Positions 16,972 to 24,544 of a stretch of 64,000 bases of DNA are shown piece after piece (position 1 is the stretch's first letter; the number at the start of each line of letters is the position of its first letter). Source of the DNA: 9FT-COMBO-48-23 sp964400675 (lineage in GTDB: Bacteria > Chloroflexota > Dehalococcoidia > GIF9 > UBA5629); assembly GCA_964400675.1 (NCBI GenBank), contig CAYNVO010000005.1:1-64000 (forward strand), read 5' to 3'. A program made the position numbers and the translations under genes. The notes beneath the pieces are model-generated. The model was given only the letters and a program-made list of their open reading frames with translations, was not told the origin of the DNA and did no database searches.

Positions 16972-18196
16972 CATATCTGCCAATGGCGATAACTGAGTTA
17001 TGGCCGCCAAAACCGAAAGAATTGGAGATGGCTATACGAACGTCACCATCTCTGGCCACGTTGGGAACATAATCCAGGTCGCATTCCGGATCAGGATGCT
17101 CCAGATTGACCGTCGGTGGAATAATACCCTCATTTATCACCTTGCAGCAGACAATTGCCTCAATAGCCCCGGCAGCACCCATCATGTGACCGAGCATCGA
17201 TTTTGCCGAGCTGATCGGGATTTTGTACGCCCTATCACCAAAAGCCTTCTTAATGGCTTTCGTTTCGCTGGCATCGTTCAGCGGCGTGGATGTCCCGTGG
17301 GCATTGATGTAATCAACCTCATCACGCTCCACACCAGCCAGAGCAAGCTCAATTGCTCTAGCTGCCGCCTCGCCACTCTCCATCGGCTGCGTAATGTGAA
17401 AGGCATCGGATGTCGCACCATAACCAATAACCTCGGCTATAATGCTGGCACCTCTAGACCTGGCATAATCCAGGTTCTCCAATACCAGTACCGCCGCCCC
17501 CTCACCAACCACAAAGCCGTCACGCTCCATATCAAATGGCCTCGACGCCTTCTGTGGCTCGTTGTTTCTGGATAGAGCACCGGCCTGTGTGAAGCCGGCA
17601 AAGCCAACCGGGGTTACAGCACCATCAGCCCCACCCGCCACCATGGCTTTAATCTCGCCCCATTTAATCATCTTATAGGCAACCCCCAGGGCATCAGTCC
17701 CCGTAGCACAAGCTGAAATCAGACCGAAATTCGCCCCCCTTATTCCCATTTTTATCGATACCTGGGAAGAGGCACTGTCTGCTATCATCATGGGCACAAG
17801 AAAAGGACTGACCCTGTTTGGCCCCCTGGTTTTCAGTATATCGAGTTGCTCCGCCAGTGCATTCAACCCGCCAACACCGCTGCCTATCAAGACGCCGATG
17901 TCATATCTATTAGCATCATCAACCTTAAGCCCGGCAGCATCGATAGCCTGTATGCCAGCCACAAGGGCAAACTGCGCAAATCTATCGTTTCGTCGAGCAG
18001 TTGTGGGGTCGAGATAATCAGCAGGGTCGAAACCTCTGACTTCAGCGGCTATCTTGACCTTAAAATCGGTGGCGTCGAACAAGCTGATGTAACCAACGCC
18101 CGATACACCGGCTATTAAGTTACGCCAGGTATCCTCAACGTTCAGGCCCAGCGGCGTAACAGCTCCATAGCCGGTCACCACAACACGGTTAGCCAC
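16961..18196 (-). CDS. fabF: 3-oxoacyl-ACP synthase II (second FabF paralogue)
   Basis: This 411-residue KAS II has the triad residues in SACATGTDA, NAHGTSTP and MLGHMMGAAGA. A GTG start at 18196 is preceded by AAAGG and overlaps the acpP stop by 8 bases, as expected for translational coupling. It is the ACP-proximal copy and therefore the likelier housekeeping elongation enzyme. Confidence 0.93.
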   Translation of the reverse strand: MANRVVVTGYGAVTPLGLNVEDTWRNLIAGVSGVGYISLFDATDFKVKIAAEVRGFDPADYLDPTTARRNDRFAQFALVAGIQAIDAAGLKVDDANRYDIGVLIGSGVGGLNALAEQLDILKTRGPNRVSPFLVPMMIADSASSQVSIKMGIRGANFGLISACATGTDALGVAYKMIKWGEIKAMVAGGADGAVTPVGFAGFTQAGALSRNNEPQKASRPFDMERDGFVVGEGAAVLVLENLDYARSRGASIIAEVIGYGATSDAFHITQPMESGEAAARAIELALAGVERDEVDYINAHGTSTPLNDASETKAIKKAFGDRAYKIPISSAKSMLGHMMGAAGAIEAIVCCKVINEGIIPPTVNLEHPDPECDLDYVPNVARDGDVRIAISNSFGFGGHNSVIAIGRYDGQ

Positions 18197-18437
18197 TTTT
18201 TACCTTTAGCCTGGCTTCTATTACGGAGATTATGTCCCCAACTGTAGCAATGTTTTCCATCTCATCTTCCGGCAGCGTTAAGGTAAAGACATCCTCAAGC
18301 GTCATTGCCACCTCCACCAGGTCCAGGGAATCTATATCTAAATCGTCCTTCAGTAAGGCACTTGAGACCACCTTGCTCTCATCAAGCCCCGGATTAGCTT
18401 TGCATAGAGCCTTTTTGACTTCTTCAAATACGTTCAC
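18189..18437 (-). CDS. acpP: Acyl carrier protein
   Basis: This 82-residue acidic helical protein is the first gene of the fatty acid operon. The phosphopantetheine attachment serine is S37 in DLDIDSLDLVE. I chose the GTG at 18437, which has AGGAGGG seven bases upstream. The frame extends to 18551 without a better start. The region between 18437 and the divergent response regulator (about 200 bases) must hold both promoters. I did not find a clear palindrome there. Confidence 0.93.
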   Translation of the reverse strand: MNVFEEVKKALCKANPGLDESKVVSSALLKDDLDIDSLDLVEVAMTLEDVFTLTLPEDEMENIATVGDIISVIEARLKVKSG

Positions 18438-18643
18438 AATTACCCTCCTGTTAAATTGGTAAAAAAGCACTGGGCACGGAAATATAACCACACCTGCCTT
18501 CTGCGGTCGACCTCGACCTGACAGTTTACGTCCATCTTCTGTCCTCCACAAGGTTCCTTTGGACAGGTACTAATGGCCGCTTTGAGTTCAATACATGTGC
18601 GCTTGTGCCCTGCTTTGACCTGATGCTACAATACTTGAACAAT

Positions 18644-19351
18644 ATGAATAAGCGAGCTTCAACCTTAGCCGCCAAACGGAGACAGTCCGCCAGGACCAGA
18701 ATCGTGCTGGCTGACGACCATCCGCTGCTGCGCAAGGCGCTCAAAGACCTTCTGGCAAAGGAAGCCGATATTGACATCGTAGGCGAGGCTGGCGACGGCA
18801 AAGAAGCAGTCAGGCTTGCCACCGAAATGCTACCGGACATGGTAATCATGGACATAAGCATGCCCAACATGGACGGTCTCGAGGCAACGCAGCAAATCAA
18901 AGCCACCTGCCCGGACGTGGCAGTGCTGGTGCTCACCGTCCATACCGATGACGAGTGCATACTCGAGATTCTACAGGCTGGCGCCGCCGGCTACATCATC
19001 AAGAGTGCCTTCGGCGATGAAGTTGTGCAGGCGGTACGCTCCGTTGTTACCGGGGAGATGGTGCTATCTCCCACAATAGGCCAGCGCCTGCTGAAGCAGG
19101 CTGCCCGGTACCCCACCAGGCCGGTATTTCTGGAAGCCGGCGAGAAGCTGTCGGCTCGGGAATTGGAGATACTTAAGCTGACAGCGCGCGGCATGAGCAA
19201 CAAGGATATTGCACTGGCTCTCGGAATCAAGCTGCGCACCGTAAAGGGACATCTGGCTGACATCTTCTCCAAGCTAAGGGTAGCCTCACGCACCGAGGCG
19301 GTCATAGCCGGCTTGCGGGCTGGCTTTCTATCCATGGACGATACTCAATGA
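18644..19351 (+). CDS. NarL/FixJ-type response regulator
   Basis: This is a two-domain regulator of about 235 residues. The receiver domain shows the acidic pair DD at 24-25, the phosphoacceptor D70 in VIMDISMP, and the conserved Thr/Lys region (VLTVHT, YIIKS). The C-terminal LuxR-type HTH reads LSARELEILKLTARGMSNKDIA through RTVKGHLADIFSKL. The start is uncertain. ATG 18644 gives the natural N-terminus MNKRAS but has no good ribosome binding site, and a GTG at 18605 is an alternative. Its stop overlaps the start of the kinase gene, so the two form a pair. The divergent fatty acid operon is a candidate target. Confidence 0.88.
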   Translation: MNKRASTLAAKRRQSARTRIVLADDHPLLRKALKDLLAKEADIDIVGEAGDGKEAVRLATEMLPDMVIMDISMPNMDGLEATQQIKATCPDVAVLVLTVHTDDECILEILQAGAAGYIIKSAFGDEVVQAVRSVVTGEMVLSPTIGQRLLKQAARYPTRPVFLEAGEKLSARELEILKLTARGMSNKDIALALGIKLRTVKGHLADIFSKLRVASRTEAVIAGLRAGFLSMDDTQ

Positions 19352-20451
19352 GACAGATACGTACCAATACAACCGCCAATATTACTACCCAGAAGATGAG
19401 AAGCATCCTCCGCAACCGTCATTTCTGGATTATTACCTGCCTTATGACCGTCCTGGCATTGCTTTACAATGCCAGCTATCTCGGCATTACAAGCTGGTTC
19501 CCCTGGGCAAAAGACATCGTATCCGCTCAGGGCGTGTACATCTTTGTACTAAGTTTTCTTTTCCTCATACCGCTGGTACATGCCAGTGTAGTCTTCCGCC
19601 TGCAAGGCACTCTGGCAACCTGGCTTGTATTCCTGGCAGCCATACTGCCACGCACCATACAGGACTCGCCCAGCTTCGAGTCCTTATTAAGAACCGCGCT
19701 TGTGGCAACGGTAGCCCTTCTGCTCGGACTGTTCGTGGCTCTGGACTATAATCCGGGCTTCAAAGAGAGCGGGACTGCCAGGCGAACACGGTTTGCTCGA
19801 TTGGCGTCTCTGGCTCGAATGCTCAAAGTCCAGGAATATGAGCGCCGACGCGTAGCCCGCAAGCTGCACGATAATACCATACAGTCGCTTCTGGTAATCG
19901 CAAATCGCGCCCGTGCCCTCGAGTCCGGCGATTACGGTCGCCTGTCGCCAAAAGCCAGGAAACAGGCAGAGGAAATACTGATTATGCTCCTTCACGCCAT
20001 CGACGATGTCCGAAGACTGAGCCGCGAGCTGAGACCGAGCACACTGGATAACGTAGGCCTACTGCCGGCTTTGAGATGGTTGACGGAAAGCCTGACCCAG
20101 GAAAACGGCATAAAGATCGACCTGCAGGTCAAAGGCAAGGAGCACAGCTTGCCGCCTGAATTCGAGGTTATACTCTTCCGCATAGCCCAGGACGCCCTGA
20201 ACAACGTCATCCGTCACTCCCATGCCGCCGCGGCTACGGTGACCCTCGACTTCATTGCCAGCAATTTCAGTATGACGGTGGAAGATAACGGACAGGGATT
20301 CTCCCTGCCGGAAAACATAGGGGACTTTGCCGCCACAGGTAAGCTAGGTTTGCAGAGAATGGAGCAGCAAGCCGGACTGCTCGGCGGCAGCTTCAAGATT
20401 TCTTCCCAACCCGGCAAGGGTACGGTAATTACAGTCGAAGCTGCACCCTAG
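19348..20451 (+). CDS. NarL-family sensor histidine kinase
   Basis: This 367-residue protein has four or so transmembrane helices in residues 25-135 and no obvious extracytoplasmic sensor domain, so sensing may occur within the membrane. The HisKA_3 dimerisation region is ERRRVARKLHDNTIQSLL with the phosphoaccepting histidine in KLHDN. The HATPase domain shows QDALNNVIRHSHA (N box), VEDNGQGF (G1) and GKLGLQRM...GKGTVITV. It overlaps the response regulator gene by 4 bases. Confidence 0.9.
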   Translation: MRQIRTNTTANITTQKMRSILRNRHFWIITCLMTVLALLYNASYLGITSWFPWAKDIVSAQGVYIFVLSFLFLIPLVHASVVFRLQGTLATWLVFLAAILPRTIQDSPSFESLLRTALVATVALLLGLFVALDYNPGFKESGTARRTRFARLASLARMLKVQEYERRRVARKLHDNTIQSLLVIANRARALESGDYGRLSPKARKQAEEILIMLLHAIDDVRRLSRELRPSTLDNVGLLPALRWLTESLTQENGIKIDLQVKGKEHSLPPEFEVILFRIAQDALNNVIRHSHAAAATVTLDFIASNFSMTVEDNGQGFSLPENIGDFAATGKLGLQRMEQQAGLLGGSFKISSQPGKGTVITVEAAP

Positions 20452-20508
20452 ACCGGCGAGCGACATTTCAAAGCCAGCTTTTAATCCCGGAAGGAGTTGC
20501 ACAAGCCA

Positions 20509-21084
20509 ATGCCAGCTAAAGTTAAGGTAATCGGCGCCGTAGGTCAGAACGGCTCGGGGAAAGACGAGGTTCTTAAGTACCTTCGCGCCAGGCACAACGT
20601 GCCTTTTCTCTCAACCGGAGATGCCGTCAGGGAAATAGCCTCAAAGGAAGGGGTGGAGCCGACCAGGGAGAACCTGGGGAAAATTTCCGACAGGTATTTT
20701 CGTGAATTCGGCAAAGGCTGCTTCGTGAAGCTGCTGGCTGATAAGATACAGGACAGCGGCTGGAAAATCGCCGGAATAAGCGGCATACGCTCGCTGGATG
20801 ACGTCTCTATATTGAAGGATATCTTCGGCGAGGATTTCATCTTGATACGCGTGTATATAACCGACCCGCATGTCCGCTACAGCCGCATGACCAGACGTGG
20901 CGAAGGGCGAGACCCGCACAGCTATGAGCAATTCCTGAGCCAGGATGAGGCGGAGGAAAAGCTATTCTCCCTGAAAGAAGCCGAATGCCGCGCTGACTAC
21001 TCCATAAGCAACGACGGCACGCTGGAAGACCTGCATCAAGAGATTGACAGCCTGATATCGGCTAAGGATTTGCTAACTGAGTAG
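20509..21084 (+). CDS. P-loop nucleotide kinase, dephospho-CoA kinase-like
   Basis: This protein of about 191 residues has the Walker A motif GQNGSGKDEVL and a following STGDAVREIA segment typical of adenylate or dephospho-CoA kinases. A lid-like RMTRRGEGRDP region lies near residue 130. It resembles small archaeal-type AAA kinases annotated as dephospho-CoA kinase-like. The phosphate acceptor cannot be assigned. AAGGAG lies 12 bases before the ATG at 20509. A TTG at 20497 directly abuts this site and is unlikely. The gene follows the kinase/regulator pair by 57 bases and may be cotranscribed. Confidence 0.75.
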   Translation: MPAKVKVIGAVGQNGSGKDEVLKYLRARHNVPFLSTGDAVREIASKEGVEPTRENLGKISDRYFREFGKGCFVKLLADKIQDSGWKIAGISGIRSLDDVSILKDIFGEDFILIRVYITDPHVRYSRMTRRGEGRDPHSYEQFLSQDEAEEKLFSLKEAECRADYSISNDGTLEDLHQEIDSLISAKDLLTE

Positions 21085-21526
21085 CCAGTCAGGAGCGCCA
21101 GTTACAGCTTCAAATCCTAAATTCCAAGCTCCAAATCCCAAACAATATCAAAATTCCAATTCTTAAATTCAAAAATAAGGATGGACCTTCAGAGCCTGCC
21201 CGCCGTTCATCCTGAGCCTCATTCCTCCCGTTCATCCTGAGCCTCATTCCTCCCGTTCATCCTGAGCCTCATTCCTCCCGTTCATCCTGAGCTTGTCGAA
21301 GGATATTAGCCTGTCAAAGAATGCACTGTCATTGCGAGCCCTTCGCATGGTGTCATTCTGACCCTGACCCTGAGCCAAAGTTGAAGGGGAAGGGGAAGAA
21401 TCTATCTCATCTATAGTCAAACTCCGCGTGGCAGTCCCGCCCCCTCATCCCCACTTGAGATTCTTCGGTCGTCCTTCCATGGAAGGACTCCCTCAGAATG
21501 ACAGAGTAAGTTTCTTCATCTTCCAA
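21085..21526. repeat. Mosaic of dispersed intergenic repeats
   Basis: This 442-base stretch has no gene. In order it holds an AT-rich block of short CCAA/TTCCAA-type repeats (about 21110-21180), a 25-base tandem array (21204-21292), a segment ending CTTGTCGAAGG (21291-21302), a CATTGCGAGCCCTTCG segment near 21330, and an ATTCTTCGGTCGTCCTTCC...TCAGAATGACAG segment (about 21461-21505). These are known as dispersed intergenic elements in many environmental bacterial genomes. Here several families are stacked together. Confidence 0.65.
21204..21292. repeat. 25-bp tandem repeat, about 3.5 copies
   Basis: Identical 25-base units beginning CGTTCATCCTGAGCCTCATT lie at 21204-21228, 21229-21253 and 21254-21278. 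A fourth copy starts at 21279 and diverges after CCTGAGC into the CTTGTCGAAGG dispersed repeat. The perfect identity indicates recent expansion. Confidence 0.85.
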
Positions 21527-22330
21527 TTATTTGCTGGAACAGATAAACCACGGATACCTGGTAAACTCCCGGTATCCTAACTTTATGTAAACTGGCTCGC
21601 CGAACTTGCTTGCCTGGAGCACCACCTTCCGCGCACCCAGGTCAAAAGCGGCATTGCTCACCTCGCGGGTACAGTATTCGCCCAGCCCCATACCCCGCGC
21701 CTTCTTCGTGGTACCCACCCAGTAAATGCCGCCGATGCCATGGCTGAGCATAGCCATTGCCGCGCCTGCCGGCTCGCCTTCAAGATAGGCCACTGCGAAA
21801 ACTGAGTATGGGCTGATTACGCGCTGCGCCTGAGCGAAATAGCCTTCGCTGACCTCTTTGGGAAGGCCCAGGTCATGGAAGGCCTCGGCAACAACCTGTT
21901 TGAAGTCTTGCACTCCACTCTTATCCTCCACCCAGTGCAGCTTTGCTCCGGATGGCACTGTCCCCCCTTTTATCGGCTCATCGAGCACCATTCCCGGCGC
22001 ATCAGCCGCTAATAATATCTTATTGTCTTTACAGTGCTGGACAATTGCCTGGTCGCAGTGCCCTCGAAGTCGGATTGAAAACAGAGGCTTTCGTTTGGCG
22101 AAGAAGGCTTTGGCTCGCGCCACGAAAGTATCCGGGGACTCATTGGGTTCCGTTGCCAGGTTCAATGCCAGATTGCAGACCGGGAAATTCAAGGTCGAAT
22201 CGATGAACACCGTGTCCTGGCACTGGACAATCTCAGAATCAGGCATCCATCTTGAGCTCTCGCACCAATACTCTACAAGGTTGAGGTCAGCCAGCCTGAG
22301 TAGTTCAGTTTCGCTCATTGAACGCTTCAT
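21527..22330 (-). CDS. GNAT family acetyltransferase
   Basis: This 267-residue protein has a C-terminal GNAT fold. VFAVAYLEGEPAGAAMAML forms the central strands, KKARGMGLGEYCTREV is the acetyl-CoA pyrophosphate loop, and KVVLQASKFGEPVYIKLGYREF is the C-terminal signature. The N-terminal 120 residues are a separate, poorly conserved domain. The start ATG has AGGTG upstream. The substrate is unknown. The gene ends directly at the repeat mosaic. Positions 22331-22528 beyond it show no gene. Confidence 0.8.
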   Translation of the reverse strand: MKRSMSETELLRLADLNLVEYWCESSRWMPDSEIVQCQDTVFIDSTLNFPVCNLALNLATEPNESPDTFVARAKAFFAKRKPLFSIRLRGHCDQAIVQHCKDNKILLAADAPGMVLDEPIKGGTVPSGAKLHWVEDKSGVQDFKQVVAEAFHDLGLPKEVSEGYFAQAQRVISPYSVFAVAYLEGEPAGAAMAMLSHGIGGIYWVGTTKKARGMGLGEYCTREVSNAAFDLGARKVVLQASKFGEPVYIKLGYREFTRYPWFICSSK

Positions 22331-22528
22331 TTTACACCTGCCCTATTATAACGCTTTTTTCTTTGCACGGCTTGGCTAACAGAAATACTACTTACCCTGC
22401 GTAGCGGTCACTCGAAGATCAGGCTAAAAGCGTTATATGGACTCGCTACAACTTGAGGATACTTATAGAGGGTATATTAAAGCCAGCCCAGTAGACTGTC
22501 TTAAAATCAAGCAAGCAATACTCATGGC

Positions 22529-23455
22529 TTATTTATATTGCAATGATGCTTGTAGAGATTTCTCTTTTTCTTGAGCGACAAATTGTTCTATTCTTGTTTC
22601 AGCTAAAAGACAATACTTCTGCTCAGTATCATAGCCAACATAATTCCGATGCGATTTTATTGCAGCTATAGCTGTTTGACCACTTCCCATAAAAGGGTCT
22701 AACACAATGTCATCTTCAAATGTGTACAATTGAATCAAACGGTATGGTAATTCAACTGGAAACGGTGCTGGATGGCCAACTTTCCTGGCAGGTACTGCGG
22801 AGAAAGTCCACAAACTCTTAGTCCACTCCAGAAATTGCGAATCCGAGATTGTAGCCTTTTTGTTCGATGGATTTTCCCTTCTGAAAGTACCTTTTGAGTA
22901 GATCAAAATATATTCGTGAATGTCTCTCAAAGTGGGATTTCTTGGTGATGCAAATGTACCCCACGCTGTAGATGAGCTTGCGCTTGAGGCTTTATTCCAT
23001 ATTATTTCACCCCTCGGTAAAAACCCTAACTCAAGCATATCTTGATTAATAAATGAATTAAGCGGGATATATGGTTTTCTTCCAAGATTAGCAACATTTA
23101 TACATGCTCTTCCACCTGGTACGAGCACTCTATATACTTCTTTCCACACCTTTTTTAGGAAATTTCTATATTCGACTAACGTAAAATTGTTGTCATATTC
23201 TTTACCAACATTGTATGGTGGCGATGTGACCATGAGGTGCACGCTATCTGCAGGTAATTCATCCATTGCTTCGCTTGATTTAACGAATATTCTATCAAGA
23301 TGCTTGCTTAGTATTGGGTTTTCTATGTACTCAGACTGAACTTCTTTCGGCAAACCTTCATATAATTTACTCGCATAAAAAGACGACGAGTCATGGTTGC
23401 GTCTACCAGGACTTCCAAAAGCGCTGGTTTTCGTTCCTTTTTTTTGCCTATCCAT
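22529..23455 (-). CDS. Type II DNA methyltransferase (N4-cytosine or N6-adenine)
   Basis: This 308-residue methyltransferase has the catalytic motif IV TSPPYNVGKEYD near residue 88 and the AdoMet-binding motif DPFMGSGQTAIAA near residue 250. With motif IV before motif I, it is of the beta class. The SPPY form is more typical of N4-cytosine methylation. Its ATG overlaps the stop of the endonuclease gene (TAATG). Together with 23455-24090 it forms a restriction-modification pair. If the nuclease is ThaI-like, the expected target is CGCG. Codon use is visibly AT-richer than the flanking genes, consistent with acquisition by transfer. Confidence 0.88.
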   Translation of the reverse strand: MDRQKKGTKTSAFGSPGRRNHDSSSFYASKLYEGLPKEVQSEYIENPILSKHLDRIFVKSSEAMDELPADSVHLMVTSPPYNVGKEYDNNFTLVEYRNFLKKVWKEVYRVLVPGGRACINVANLGRKPYIPLNSFINQDMLELGFLPRGEIIWNKASSASSSTAWGTFASPRNPTLRDIHEYILIYSKGTFRRENPSNKKATISDSQFLEWTKSLWTFSAVPARKVGHPAPFPVELPYRLIQLYTFEDDIVLDPFMGSGQTAIAAIKSHRNYVGYDTEQKYCLLAETRIEQFVAQEKEKSLQASLQYK

Positions 23456-24090
23456 TAGTCTTCACTCCAATATTCGACCCATCGCCTGTAGGCCTCATAT
23501 AATCGTACCTCTGAAGTGGGACGGGACCAATGTATTTCAATGCTCTTAGTATCCCTGTCACCTCGCAGCATGAGCAAGGCATCTTTATTGAACTCAACCC
23601 CTCTAGGATTTGTTCCTGGTTTTGGCAATTTGAGGTAATTCTTCGCCCCCACAACCTTTAATATCTTTTCCTGTGATTCTAATGGAAAATAATAGAGATA
23701 TCCAGTCTTTCCCCAGTTTATTTGAGCTAGTAGAATATCTGCCTTTGGTTCATAATTGTCGACAAATGATTGAGCACTCGCTGCATCGACCGTCCAGTTA
23801 GCTTTCACCCCACCAAATCCAGTTATCGTCTTTATTGAAATAGGAGCATTAAATAACTTAACGTCAACTTCAGGTTCAGTTATTGGCAATTCATAATCTA
23901 CATTCTCATGGCCAAATCTATATATTAGTAACGCTATAATAATTTTTTCTCTGAGTGACCCAACTTCCATTCCAATCTTACCAGCTCTAGAAGCTTCAAT
24001 TTCTGCAATAGCGAATAAATAAGGCAATTTGGTCTTTATCTTATTCTGAATCAAATCATCTTGAAATAGTTCAATTAATTTGCTAGCCAT
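23455..24090 (-). CDS. ThaI-like type II restriction endonuclease
   Basis: This 211-residue protein resembles my memory of the ThaI family, which cleaves CGCG. Shared features are LPYLFAIAEIEASRAGKIG, EVGSLREKIIIALLIYRFG and the catalytic core ITEPEVDVKLF...ISIKTITG, which fits a PD-(D/E)XK nuclease (acidic residues then SIK). It lies immediately upstream of the methyltransferase gene with one shared base, the standard R-M arrangement. The endonuclease role is well supported by position. The ThaI specificity rests on recollection only. Confidence 0.7.
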   Translation of the reverse strand: MASKLIELFQDDLIQNKIKTKLPYLFAIAEIEASRAGKIGMEVGSLREKIIIALLIYRFGHENVDYELPITEPEVDVKLFNAPISIKTITGFGGVKANWTVDAASAQSFVDNYEPKADILLAQINWGKTGYLYYFPLESQEKILKVVGAKNYLKLPKPGTNPRGVEFNKDALLMLRGDRDTKSIEIHWSRPTSEVRLYEAYRRWVEYWSED

Positions 24091-24103
24091 ATAACTCCTC
24101 TAA

Positions 24104-24421
24104 CTAAACACCACCTCTTCCTCCACGACCACCTTTCTTTCTTATAGGCCCAATAGTGTAAAACAAAGCTTTTGCATCAAGATAACGTTCTATTCCTTCG
24201 TTATGAGTTTTGAGATTCTTATCAGCTGTTTTACTTGGTTTATAGCCGCTTTCACGCACTAGCTCGTCGAATTGTCTATCAGCTTCTTTCTGTGACCGAA
24301 AACTAAATATGACCTTACTGCTTCTAAGAATGTAATATTTCCCATCAGCGGGGACATTCTCACTGTTTCTTTCAAGTGATAGTTCGATCTCAGGAATATA
24401 TCTTTTATAGAAATATGACAA
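24104..24421 (-). CDS. Small unknown protein of the restriction-modification operon
   Basis: I do not recognise this 105-residue basic protein. It has a beta-hairpin-like core (GKYYILRSSKVIFSFRSQKEADRQFDELV) and a glycine/arginine-rich tail (RKKGGRGGRGG). The only available start is TTG at 24421 and it has no clear ribosome binding site, so the start is unsure. It is 13 bases upstream of the endonuclease gene and equally AT-rich. It may be a control or accessory protein of the R-M system, but it lacks the helix-turn-helix of classical C proteins. Confidence 0.55.
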   Translation of the reverse strand: MSYFYKRYIPEIELSLERNSENVPADGKYYILRSSKVIFSFRSQKEADRQFDELVRESGYKPSKTADKNLKTHNEGIERYLDAKALFYTIGPIRKKGGRGGRGGV

Positions 24422-24544
24422 GATTGTAACATTGTAGGTCTATAATCCTATAAAAGCAACTTGACCTTCTGACTGGGAATCAAGATGGCCTAAATCGTAT
24501 CTGTAGCTTGTCTCTTGAGCTACAGCCACCACAATTATCAGTAC

